Origin: Anthracocystis setariae
Lineage: Eukaryota; Basidiomycota; Ustilaginomycetes; Ustilaginales; Ustilaginaceae
NCBI GenBank assembly: GCA_928724745.1
Contig: CAKMXJ010000002.1
Span: 868,001 to 932,000, forward strand
DNA length: 64,000 nucleotides
Direction: 5' to 3'
Below are positions 1-10,700 of this stretch, piece by piece (positions within the stretch are counted from its first letter, which is position 1; each line of letters opens with the position of its first letter). The translations under genes and the position numbers were made by a program. Under the pieces are notes generated by a model that was given only the letters and a program-made list of their open reading frames with translations, was not told where the DNA came from and did not search any database.

Positions 1-602
1 GAGATGTTTCGATTTAATGTGACACGTGGTTTGCGTCTCATTCCGACTTGTGTTGCGTGCGTCCTTCAATTCGGAAAGCTTGATCTCGGCCATCAAAGTA
101 CAGACTAGTCTTACTCGGACACGACCTCGATCAATCAGCGTGTGAGAGAATGATTGCTTCGATCTCAATTTACATCCCGCGACACGGTTCCGTGGGAGTT
201 TGATCCATGGCACGAGCAAGGGCTCCTGCAACGTGAGTTGAGCATTGCCGAGGATGAGCAGTCATTTTGTGCGTACTGCGTGGCAGCTGCATTTGTTCAT
301 CGGCGATTCTGATCTGATCTCTCCCCGATAATTGACGATCCAACACACACAGCAAGATTTCCAAAATGCCAATTTCGGCGATTTACCGATGCGCATTGCT
401 CACCCGCCATTGGTTGGAAGAAACAGCTTCGGTTGTCATCGTGATCCTTTCCACGATCCACCAACAGCTGAACGCTCCGATCATTTGATACCTCAACTCC
501 TCATCAGTGTGCATGTCACCGACCTGTTCATTGATCATTGGACGTTTCTTTCGAGCTTCCTTTCGCCCTCTTGTGCCCAACTTGAGACATCGACACTTTC
601 AC
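1..602. other. Intergenic region upstream of the PAP phosphatase gene
   Basis: I see no ORF here with a recognisable domain or an ATG-initiated frame of convincing length. The last 100 bases before the ATG at 603 are pyrimidine-rich, which fits a fungal promoter and 5' leader. The start of the window cuts off whatever lies further upstream. Confidence 0.5.
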
Positions 603-1739
603 ATGTCTTCGTCAACATCAACCCCGTACGCCCTGGAGCGCGCAGTGGCCATCTCGGCCGTGGTGCGTGCCTGCTCTTTGACAGACAAGGTCTTTCGCAA
701 CCTTGTGACGGCCGATACCGTCACCAAGAAGGATAAGTCGCCCGTCACCGTCGGTGACTACTCTGCACAGGCCGTCGTCAACGCTATTCTTGGATCACAC
801 TTCCCGCAAGATCCCATTGTGGGCGAAGAAGACTCAAAGGACTTGCAAAGGCCTGAGTCTGAATCCCTCCGAGCGCAAATCTTTGCCCTTGCCAACGAGG
901 CTCTCAAGAACCCAGCACAGGAATGCCCTGCTGTGGCCGAGGCAGGGTCCCAACAAAAGGACCAGCCGTGGGGCGAGCGTGAGCTGACCGAGCAGGAACT
1001 TCTCGCAGCCATCGACCGCGGCAGCGCCGAAGGTGGCGCTGAGGGCAGATGCTGGGCGCTCGATCCCATCGATGGAACCAAGGGATTCCTTCGAGGTGGT
1101 CAGTATGCTGTCTGCCTCGCCTTCATGGTCGATGGCAAGGTGGAGGTCGGAGTCATGGGCTGCCCCAACCTGCCGCACGATGCTTCGTCCGAAAAGCCTA
1201 AAGAGGGCGAGTTTGGTGCGGGTGAGAAGCGAAGTGATCTTGGAACCCTTTTCATTGCAGTTCGAGGACAGGGCGCCTTCCAACGCCCTATTCAAGGTGG
1301 ACCGGAGCAGAAAATCTCGATGCGACAGATCAGCTCTCTCTCAGAAGCTTCTTTCTGCGAGTCGGTCGAGGCTGGTCACTCCTCGCACGGCACCAACGCC
1401 AGGATCGCAGAGTTGCTTGGCATCACCGCATCGTCGGTCAGGATGGACAGTCAAGCCAAGTACGCCAGCATCTCTCGAGGCGACGGCGATGTGTACTTGC
1501 GTCTCCCTGTGGGAGATGGCAGCTACCAGGAGAAAATTTGGGACCACGCTTCCGGATCTCTTCTGGTCGAAGAGGCAGGTGGCCGTGTCTCTGATATCCG
1601 CGGCAATGATCTCAACTTTGGCGTCGGCCGCACGCTCCGTGAAAATCGTGGGGTGGTAGCTTCGCGAAGAGAGGTGCACGCTAAGGTCATTGACGCTGTG
1701 CGAAAGGCGCTCCAGGAGGAGGGTCGCGGACATCTTTAG
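603..1739 (+). CDS. MET22: 3'(2'),5'-bisphosphate nucleotidase (PAP phosphatase, Met22/Hal2-like)
   Basis: A 378-residue protein of the inositol-monophosphatase superfamily. The family hydrolyses 3'-phosphoadenosine 5'-phosphate (PAP) to AMP and phosphate, supporting sulfate assimilation and limiting PAP toxicity. In yeast it is the lithium- and sodium-sensitive Hal2/Met22. Visible metal-binding motifs are GEED at residues 74-77, DPIDGT at 154-159 followed by KGFLRGGQY, and WDHASG at 313-318. The start is the ATG at 603 (MSSSTSTPYALERAV); the frame is open further upstream but only through non-ATG codons, and the yeast family also starts just before an ALERA-like helix. An Ala/Glu-rich insert lies between the GEED and DPIDGT motifs (about residues 85-150). 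No intron is needed. It stands alone, with about 2 kb of non-coding sequence after it. The family call is firm; cation sensitivity is inferred. Confidence 0.93.
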   Translation: MSSSTSTPYALERAVAISAVVRACSLTDKVFRNLVTADTVTKKDKSPVTVGDYSAQAVVNAILGSHFPQDPIVGEEDSKDLQRPESESLRAQIFALANEALKNPAQECPAVAEAGSQQKDQPWGERELTEQELLAAIDRGSAEGGAEGRCWALDPIDGTKGFLRGGQYAVCLAFMVDGKVEVGVMGCPNLPHDASSEKPKEGEFGAGEKRSDLGTLFIAVRGQGAFQRPIQGGPEQKISMRQISSLSEASFCESVEAGHSSHGTNARIAELLGITASSVRMDSQAKYASISRGDGDVYLRLPVGDGSYQEKIWDHASGSLLVEEAGGRVSDIRGNDLNFGVGRTLRENRGVVASRREVHAKVIDAVRKALQEEGRGHL

Positions 1740-3820
1740 CCGAACACTGTGACCATTTAGGCTCCTTAGCTGCAATCCAATCGCTCTACACAGGCTCTGA
1801 ACCGACACCTTGATGCTCGATACTCCAACCTGTTTGCACGTGCCACACTTGCGTTCCTTTCTCGTACCTTGCATCTTCAGGTAAGCGAGCTGATTTTATG
1901 GTCACATTTGCCCGATCAAGTTGCGGAAACAGTTCAGCGGACGATGCTTGGGTTTTAGGAGAAAGGCAGATGTTGCCTACAATTGGAATTCCGAGCCGCC
2001 CAGATGCTTGGCATCTCGAAGCTTGGCTCTGCCTGTTGTGCTAGAACGTTAGGCACCGAAACCTGGCCCCAATCTTCAATGCATCATTGCCATTATTGAC
2101 AAAACAATGGGACGTGGACCTTTTCATATGTCGCGCACAATGTACCTGTATGGCCCCCATCATTGTAACTACCGGAAAATACAGGTCGCAGTCTCATTTG
2201 TTGACTACCAGGCTTTCTCGATCAAGCAGATATTGTAAGACGAGAATGGCGCGGTCATCCGCCTCGCATGCCAGAAAGTGCTGGACGCAGCTCAGGTCGA
2301 TACGTCGAAACAATCAGCCTTGGTGTATTCACTCTCTTAAGTTCTCGATTGGGAGGGAGGGGCGTCGATGCTCCAAGAGCCATGATTCGGGTCCCCATCA
2401 AGCAGTCGAGGCGGCGAATCATTCTCGCCATCGTGCATTTTCCGATCGAGGGACAACAATGAATCCGGAAATGCCATGGTAGACAGAACAACGTTCCGGC
2501 TTAAGCGCGCATCTGAGTTGAGACTTGCAGTGCGGAGATCTGGTCGTGCTGGCAGGATTCACCCACGTCCACAGCAATGGTCGGAGTGTCGACAACAACA
2601 TCGATGCAGTACGATACTGTACTGTACTGTACTGTACTGTACAGTACTGTAACACACCACTGCAATGCAGCTGTACAGCGACCGCGCATGGTTTTCTGAT
2701 TGCCGACGCGAACCTCAACACACGCGACGAGGCGCATCTCAGCAGCTTAGCTTAGGATTCCGCGCATGCACTCGACGGCGCCTCTCGGCCATGCGAATCT
2801 GTCAAACAAAACGGCTCGGCAACGGCAACCTGTTGGAAACAGTACTGTACAAGGCCGCTTTTGCGTGCGGTGCCACTCTTATGACATGTCGATCCACCTG
2901 CGAGTCTGCTGCCGCTGGCTGCAGCATTGGCTGCATTCCACGCTTTCCCTGCTCCCTCGGCAAGGTGTGTTCTCGTTGAAACCCCTGATCTCCGGCCTCG
3001 CGTGCTGCATGGCTTCTGCTTCCCGTCCGTCTTTTTTTAGCTTCCTCAGTCCGTCTTGCCACCAGACCGCTAACGTCGTGCCTGTGGACAGCTGATTTGG
3101 CGGCGCCACAGTATCCAAAACGCTAGATCATCTGCAACAGCCCCGCCTCTGGGTGGATGGCTTCAAGACCATCATCTCACGCTCTACCATCTACAAGGTC
3201 TCCTACCATCTCGACTTGGAGCCGTGAGAATTCGGGCTATCCCTGTGGCTCTGCCCTCCTCATCATCATTCATATCTTCGCGAGCCAGCCTTTCCCTGCA
3301 AACATCGCTCGAGCACGCGAGCTTTGCAGACTTCAGTTCTGGTCTTGCTCCGACCAATTTGGACTCGTATGCCCTTGTACAGCAACCCGACCCGCTTGCC
3401 GCATCGCACCACCCCGTTGGACCCAAGCTGTATTCGCCTCAGGCTACCCATTCTCAACGACCGCCTAAAGGCCTTGACTCTGTGTGGCTGTAGCCCCTCT
3501 TGGTAGTTCAGAGCTCGAGCCTCCATTCGCGCGTTCGCTTCGCCAAGCTAGTACCTTCCGTCGACCGACTGTCGCGCGCGCGTGTGCGTGGTCGACTATT
3601 CTTCCGTGCTGACCCATCCGATCAGGAGTGTTCGTCCGCGACACGCTTGCACACTTCCCAATACAACCAAGCCCTGACTCGTTGCTACCATGGACCTGAT
3701 CTGCCGCCTCTAACTCAGTCAGAGCCCTCGACGACTCCCGCCATCACACGCAGCTCTCCAACCATCCATCCCCCAACCAGGTCCAAGGCCTCCGATGCGA
3801 TCGAAATCGGCGTAGCGCAC
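1740..3820. other. Intergenic region and probable 5' leader of the LIM gene
   Basis: About 2 kb without a supported gene. It contains an ACTGT pentanucleotide array at 2616-2650 and a second copy of the motif at 2839-2850. The stretch 3500-3820 is open in frame with the LIM gene but has no ATG, so I read it as 5' UTR. Other open frames here start at non-ATG codons and have no recognisable domains. Confidence 0.5.
2616..2650. repeat. ACTGT pentanucleotide tandem array ending in a palindrome
   Basis: Five head-to-tail copies of ACTGT (2616-2640) run into ACAGTACTGT, so the array ends in an inverted unit and can form a hairpin. The same core, TACTGTAC or its variants, recurs in many intergenic regions of this window. 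Confidence 0.85.
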
Positions 3821-6325
3821 ATGTACCATCAAAATCACTCCGGTACAGTCGACACTGGCACCGGTGAGACTGGCAATCTCGCCGGATTCGGGGTTCGCCG
3901 ATTCATGCAAGATATGTACCATCAGCAACACTACCAGCCACAACACGATCACTATGTTGCTCAGCACGCCAAACAATCATCTATCCATCAAGGCTATTAC
4001 GGACAAAGAGCAGATCAGCCTGAGCACCGAGATTACTATCAAGATGGTTACCGAGATGATTCGTCTGGTTCCTACAGCACAAGCTACGACCATTACCAAC
4101 ACACACCAATGAACAACCTCTCTTCCTTTCCGACAACATCTTCACATTACGACGAGTACAATCCAACCCCTTACTATGCTCAGGAGCAACATGGATATTA
4201 CACTTCCTCCCCCCAAAATGTCAATGCCGACCTGCCAGTCACTGAAGAGCGGACACCTGGAAGCGCAGGCGTGGGCCCGAGCCCGGTCAGTAGATCGGAT
4301 AGCATCATGTCTTCCGCGACAGCATCAACAGCAAATCTGGCATATGCACGCAGCATCAGTGGTGACAGTCCCCACTCTCGAAATCAGCATCTTGCACCTG
4401 CTGGCTCCCTTAGACCCAGCCGCACGAACGAAGCGTCGCCAAGTAGGGCAGCCGAACGGGCAACGATATACGAGGATGACTACGAAGAGTCCATTCAAGT
4501 TCCTTGGGTCGACTCCATGCACCGCGGTCTCTCGCCAGCTTCGCCTTCCCTCCAAGATACAGAACTAGAGGCGTCTTTCACGATCGTACGTGCAACCGTT
4601 TATGAGCCTGAACTACCCAAGGCCAAATGCGCCGACTGTGGCGAAAGCCTAGACTTCGAGGAGCTTGCCAGCCATTCGTGCATATCTTCCGAAGCAACAA
4701 AGCAGCCTCTACTCAGAATTCAACTACCAGCTTCGACCGGTAGCCCAAATTTGTCGTGTTCCTTGGCCTCTCCGGCCGCGACAACGCCACGGTCGCCTTT
4801 CTTTGACAAGTACGATCATATTGCCGGTGAGGGGGGGCAGTGGAGCCCCGCTCTCCTGCAAGTACCCACTGCCGCAGAACAAGTGTGGGTGCCAACGGCT
4901 AAAGACGAGACACCAAAAGCGCACGCGGTAAGGATCATTGGCCCGCAAGCTGCGGTCCAAGTGTCTCACATCAAAAGCTCGACATCTGCTCATGCAACAG
5001 AAGCAAGATCTCCAACTGCGCCTGTACTCAATGAGCCTCCTGTATTGCAGCGATCCGCCAGCGGCACCGACGCAGATGCAGCAGCGAGGCGCAGAATTAT
5101 CGAGCAACAAAGGGCAGCCAAACAGAAGGACTTCATGTCGTCTCGCTTGCCAGGAGCAGCCACGGCATCGAATCGAGAGACGACCGCCGGCGCTGTGCCA
5201 GCGCCAAGGCGTGCAAATACATCGTTCGCAGTGGAGGGTCAGCATGCAAAGACGGCATCGTCGTCTTCGTCTTCGTCTGCGAGCACAAACGCGTCAGGGA
5301 GCTCGCTATGGATGTCTTGCAAGCATGGATCGCACGCGAAAAGTGCCTCCAAGCGGTCCAGTGCGACCAACATCACGCCGAGTTCCAGCTACGAGCACAT
5401 GGAGAATGATGTCGCCGAGCACATGGAGAAGCCCATGGTGAAGCTGAGCGCAAAGGCATCAGTGCAGAGCCGAGAGCGTGGAGAGGTGGATCTAAGTAGC
5501 ATTGAAGAGATGATGAAGGGTCTCACCGCTAGTCCTGAGCCGTTGCAGCGCAAGTTGACAGAGAGGGCAGTGACATCACATCAGAGCGATGATGCGATAC
5601 AGGCGCCTACACAGCGTGCTAGGTCAGCGACGGATGCCAGCAAGACGGATGGAGAACGAGCACTGGAGGTGGAACGGGCGCGTTTGCGCGATAAGGAACG
5701 TGCAAGGCAAGTGCAAGCACAGCGAGTCAAGGAAAGAAAGGACAAGGAGCGTGCAGCGAAACGATGTTGTGTCTGCGACTGTTCTCTGTCGTCGAGTGGG
5801 ACTGGATTCGTGGAACGAGACGGCAAGTACCTATGTGCTCGGGATTGGAAAGAGCTGTACTTGCCCAAATGTCGGAGGTGCAATGTTGCAGTAGAAAAGG
5901 GTGCGGTCAAGTCGTCGGATGGGGCTCTGCGGGGCGTTTTCCATCGAAGCTGTTTCTCGTGCGCAGCGTGCGAGGCGCCTTTCTCGGATGGAAGCTTTTA
6001 CGTGTTCAAGAACGAGCCTTACTGCTCTCGACACTACCACCGACTGAATGGTAGTCTGTGTCGGGAATGCGGAAACGGGATCGAGGGGGATTGTCGTCAG
6101 ACAGACACAGGGGATCGATTTCATGCTAGTTGCTTCCACTGCCAGTACAGCTCTCGGAATGGAGCGTGCCAAGAAGCGTTGGTGGAATACTATGTGGTCG
6201 GTGGTCAGCGTTTGTGCGAACAGCATGCAGACAAGGTCGGACGCAAATTGGCCAAAGAAGGGGGGCAGCAGCAGCTCGACCTTGGCTCGCAGAAGCGAAT
6301 GACGATGCTTCGAAATCTCAGATGA
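3821..6325 (+). CDS. LIM-domain protein, paxillin-like
   Basis: An 834-residue protein: about 640 residues of Ser/Gln/Tyr/His-rich disordered sequence, then zinc-binding LIM domains. A small CxxC...HxC motif (CADCGESL...HSC) lies near residue 269, a feature seen in fungal paxillin-like proteins. A conserved-looking segment with QQRAAKQKDFMSSRLP is at about 429-445, and a basic helix (about 625-647) precedes the first LIM cysteines at 649. One LIM unit (CRRC, HRSCFSCAAC, YCSRH) is complete. The next (CRECG, HASCFHC, LCEQH) lacks the usual second cysteine pair, so it is partly degenerate. Fungal paxillin-like LIM proteins bind actin and septation partners at the cell cortex; that role is inferred. 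The only in-frame ATG upstream of the first conserved block is at 3821; the open frame before it (from 3500) begins with TTG. No intron is needed. Confidence 0.8.
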   Translation: MYHQNHSGTVDTGTGETGNLAGFGVRRFMQDMYHQQHYQPQHDHYVAQHAKQSSIHQGYYGQRADQPEHRDYYQDGYRDDSSGSYSTSYDHYQHTPMNNLSSFPTTSSHYDEYNPTPYYAQEQHGYYTSSPQNVNADLPVTEERTPGSAGVGPSPVSRSDSIMSSATASTANLAYARSISGDSPHSRNQHLAPAGSLRPSRTNEASPSRAAERATIYEDDYEESIQVPWVDSMHRGLSPASPSLQDTELEASFTIVRATVYEPELPKAKCADCGESLDFEELASHSCISSEATKQPLLRIQLPASTGSPNLSCSLASPAATTPRSPFFDKYDHIAGEGGQWSPALLQVPTAAEQVWVPTAKDETPKAHAVRIIGPQAAVQVSHIKSSTSAHATEARSPTAPVLNEPPVLQRSASGTDADAAARRRIIEQQRAAKQKDFMSSRLPGAATASNRETTAGAVPAPRRANTSFAVEGQHAKTASSSSSSSASTNASGSSLWMSCKHGSHAKSASKRSSATNITPSSSYEHMENDVAEHMEKPMVKLSAKASVQSRERGEVDLSSIEEMMKGLTASPEPLQRKLTERAVTSHQSDDAIQAPTQRARSATDASKTDGERALEVERARLRDKERARQVQAQRVKERKDKERAAKRCCVCDCSLSSSGTGFVERDGKYLCARDWKELYLPKCRRCNVAVEKGAVKSSDGALRGVFHRSCFSCAACEAPFSDGSFYVFKNEPYCSRHYHRLNGSLCRECGNGIEGDCRQTDTGDRFHASCFHCQYSSRNGACQEALVEYYVVGGQRLCEQHADKVGRKLAKEGGQQQLDLGSQKRMTMLRNLR

Positions 6326-7701
6326 TGGCTTTGTACAACATTGTTATTTAGATGTTGCCAACATGATGATCTCGAACGATCCACCTCAGGGTAAACAGCG
6401 TGATTGAAGGACGTCCAACGCTGAGCCTACAACGACGATGACGACGAGTGAGTGAGTGAGTGAGTGAGTGATACGGACCATAGATACTTTGAGCGGTGTA
6501 ATGTAGCCTTGAGCCGCCAGGTACAGCTTCAGGTGCGATCTGTGGAGCGGTACCGTGATCCACAACAAGAAAGGCAACAGCATTCGGGTTCTCGAAATGT
6601 ATCTAGAGGCTATCGTGTTATAGCTGGCGGTATGATACAAATGAAGCACTTAACCAACGCATGCGTGTCAGCGCTGTACAAAAGGCAGCTAGAAAAGGAA
6701 GCTGGAGTAATTTATTTTTTTAATCTTTTCTTTTTCCGACTGGAGCGCAGCATGGCGTTGTGTGTGTGTGTGTGTGTGTGGTGGGATGCTTTGCTTATTT
6801 TGGTCGATTTCGATTGTGGCACATCCGAGGCTTTGTTCCTGCTGCTGCCTTTTTTGGCGTGGCTGGCTGGCTGCGCTGCCTGCTTGACCGGTTGTTGGTT
6901 GCGAGTTGAGGCTGCAGTTGGTACGCGCGCTGGTGCTGCGTTCTTGATCGCGCTTGACGCTGAGCAAAGTAAGAGTACGCTGTGACAAGTTGGTTGGCTT
7001 TGGCCAAGTGACTGTGACTGTGACTGTGACTGTGATTGTAGTGCGCGGGCACTCGCAAAACTCACACACGTCTGTCTCGCTTTCGGTTTCTGGAATCAAT
7101 CAATCAATCAATCACTCGCTCATCGTTGCAAAGCCATCATCGGCATCGTTCTGCATTCCCGTTGCCTCCCTCATCCATCGTCTCCCTTTGTCATTCAGCC
7201 TCCTTCGACAGCATCGCCATCAGTCATTTTCACATCCGTGTCCATCTCGGTGCATAAAGCTGCCCCACTCTCCTTGAACAGCAGAAGCCGAGCTCGCCAA
7301 CTCTGCTCACCGCACACTTCCTCCTCCAGCTTTGCACGTATCGCTGCTACGCAACCAGTCCCTCAACTTGTCGCATCTGCCCTCGACTTTCACACCCACA
7401 CACTGCGCCGCAACCAAAGTTCACTCGGTACACTCACGTCATCAGCTCGACATCTCGTATGCGACCCGTCGCTTCTTATTCGCTCTTCAAGATTCATCCA
7501 ACGCAGCCAAAAGGCAACCACTTGTTCTGAGCTGCTCCACCACCTGCACTTCCTTCCGCACTTCCGAAGATCGCTTGGCATATGATCCCACTGGTAACTT
7601 TGCTTTTTCTGTTTGCGTAGCATTGTCACCCTCGCTGGCTCGCAACGTAAGGCGGATGTCTTTCAACCGCTCGAGACCACATCTACTCTGCTGATCCCAG
7701 C
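6326..7701. other. Intergenic region and 5' leader of the BCK1-like gene
   Basis: About 1.4 kb without a supported gene. It carries simple repeats: GAGT/AGTG at 6447-6471, TG at 6761-6780, a TGTGAC hexamer array at about 7008-7036 and CAAT at 7096-7116. The last 450 bases before the ATG are C/T-rich, as expected for a long 5' leader. Confidence 0.5.
7008..7036 (+). repeat. TGTGAC hexanucleotide tandem repeat
   Basis: About five tandem copies of a GTGACT hexamer with a terminal variant (GTGATT), in the region upstream of the BCK1-like gene. Confidence 0.8.
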
Positions 7702-10700
7702 ATGTCATATCTTCCGGACGCGGTAGCCACCAGCCCGGCAGCCTCCGATCACGATCCCGCTTGGCAGCTCCATTCTAGCACTGACTCATATCTTAACTGG
7801 GATGCTCACACCAAGGCTCCGCCGTCTCAGGATCAACTTGCTCGAACTACTGCTACTCCACCGTTAATGTCAAGCCTACGGTCGTCCAGCTCCGTTGCAA
7901 CTCCTTTGGCAGCGTCCGCCCAGACGTCCATAGAATCGTCATCTACCCACTCCCCATCCGCCCCCCCGCTTCAACCCCAGACGTCCAGCCCGGAACACCC
8001 TGTGTCTCCTTCCTATTTCACTAAACACTACTTCCACGCACCCGAACGCACGTCTTCAGCAACCAGTCCATCCATCACCTTGACAGGCGCGCCTGCTGAC
8101 CCTTCGGCAATGGCAAGCACCCAATCGGCTACCTCATCGGCTGACACTGAGGCTGCCCGCACTCTCCGCGCGCGCGCCTCCTCCGTGAGCGCTTCGGGTC
8201 CTGCTGCAAATATGCCTCTGTCTCCAACCACATCCACCAAGTCGACCACAAGCAGCGGCGGATTCTTTGCATCACTACGTCCATCATCTCCCGGCAATGT
8301 GGCCGCTTCCACCACCAAAACTCAAGACGGCGAAACTTTTGTCAAACCTCGACGACCCAGCAGCGTTTTTGAGCACGTTGGCAACGTCTGGGAGAGATTC
8401 GGTCGCAAAGTCCACCACACCCGCACAGGCACTTCAGACCAGCAGTCTGGCTCGTCTCGCGCTCGCGCACTCAGCCAGGTCACGCCCCCCATCGGACTCA
8501 CACCCGAAATATCGGATCCCTCTGATGCACCTCGCAGTTCCCCTCCCGGCTCGGTCACATCGCACACCTCTCCATCGCAATCTACGGCTACCGACTCGGA
8601 ATGCCGCACTCCGGCAACCCCCGTCGGCGAAACGCCAGTTTCTCTCGGCGTATCCCAACCCTTGCCTTCCGCTCCCGCCTATGCAGCCATATCCAACCTA
8701 AGTCCGGCGCTTGCAGAGCCCCAACAAGACGAGCCTGAGGAGCTCCCCTACCTCGCTCCGGAACCGCCAGAACCAGAGGCTCGCAGCAAGCTCACGGCAG
8801 CCTCTCCCACTATTCAACCCAGCCAGAGGCCTTCTACATTGAACCGACGAAGATCTAGCCTTTTCGAGCGCGTTCTCATTCAGGTTACTGATGATAACGA
8901 GCGATTCTCTGTTGTCGACATTTCGGGCGTGGACTCGGCCGATGCCATCAAAGAGCGGATGTTCGCCAAGCTTCACCTCTTTGATGCAGACCATTCCAGC
9001 TTCCAGCTCTTCCGTACCGAAATCGGCCAAGCTGAAGCCACTGGTCCCGTAGTCGACGACGATTCTCTGCTCGTGCTGTGCCTCCAGATGGGCGATGACC
9101 GCGGCACTCTCAAGTTCTTGGTTCACCAGACCGCACCGCATCCCAATTCAACCGTACGAGCCATGCCGCCGCCTACGTCGTCGAGCAATCAACCCAGGGT
9201 GCTCAACGAAGCCCACAGAGCTTCCGTCGCAGGCTCGTCAGGAGGCCACCATCTTCGCACTAGCAGTCAGTCTTCCAAGAGCTCTGTAAGCGATGCCTTG
9301 GTCCATCCCGACGTATTGAGCGCAGACAACAGCAACGACGCTTCCAATCGCAATTCAACCAGCAGCCTGTCGCGATCTCGCGCTCAAGCTAGACGTGTTC
9401 TACCCAGCGCACCTCCGGCTGACGAATTGCGTTCCCCGATCCAGGCTAGCTCCGGCTTTGGCGCTCAAGCGGCCTTCCAGGATCGCAGATCTGTGGCCTC
9501 GTCCAGCGAGGGATCTCCGCACGAATGGGCCAAGCATACCGGCTCCGTCGGCGAAGGTACATCCGCGGTGATCATCAAACAACGCTCCACTTCTGCCTCC
9601 ACCAACGCCACCGAAGCACCCGGTTCCGTCAGCGACGGTCGCCGCCCCAGCTACGTGGACGGGGACACCGCGTTCAACGCCAGCTCGCATCGCCAAGGTC
9701 GATCTGAGGACGCCGCACGCGACACGCCGAGGCGGCCGTCGACAGCGCAAGCGCAGGGCTTGACGGTCCACAGTGCTAGAAGCATGGACGATCTACAATC
9801 TTCTTCTCAGTCTTCCGCTACGACCTCGGAAACAGAATTGAGAAAGCAAGCAGGTCAGGACCGTGATGGTCGGTACCCTGCTGCAAGTATCATGAGGCCC
9901 TCAACAGCCGCTCCGTCTAGTCTAGGAGCCAGGGAGGGGACCGCTGTCCATCGTCAGTATAGCTCTGATGTTCAGGGCACCGGTAGAGACTTTGGCAATG
10001 GCGTCGACCCTCGCATGTTGCAGAGGAACCGCAGTGCACAGGCTGTTATGTCGGGTGGCCAGCAACTACTAAGCCAGGCACCAACTCGGATGCAAAGCAC
10101 ACCTCAGATCCGTTCTCCACCCTCGCAACACAGCCACCCTGCGCAGAATCACATCGATCCACGCTTCGCCGGTCAATTGCCTGTCAACATGCAAGCCCGA
10201 CCGCCGCATTTGTCCGCGCGGCCGCAATACACCGCGCCTCCAAACTACGGTGCACCTAGCCAATTTGCGGCGCAGTCCTTTGGTCAGGCGTCGAGACCAG
10301 GGGTCCCTGGCTACATCAATGAATTCGGGACAAGAGCTCCAGCTCCTGGTTCCAACTTCAATACCTACCACGGCCATGATCCTCGCCTGAGCGCAAATGG
10401 CGTTCAAGGATCGCTGACGCCTCGACCGTACTCGTATCATGAGCAGCCTCCCATGCATCACCAGGCTGCGTATCGACCATTCTCTCAGCAGATCGTAGCT
10501 GCTCCTTCTCCGTATCGCACTCGCGAGGATCCCTTCACCAGTCGCTACTTCCCTGCTTCCAGCTCAAGGCAAGTCTCTGAGTTTCAGATCCAGGCTGGCC
10601 GCCTCGAGCCTGGTATGACAGTTCAGCAGACACTGCGGACACAGGAGGCAATAAGAAATGCAGGATCAACGGCTGCTGGCCAATCCTACCTTTCGCAAGC

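Noticed and set aside
3500..3820. N-terminal extension of the LIM protein by 107 codons
   Set aside because: The extension begins with TTG and has no in-frame ATG; the first ATG is at 3821.
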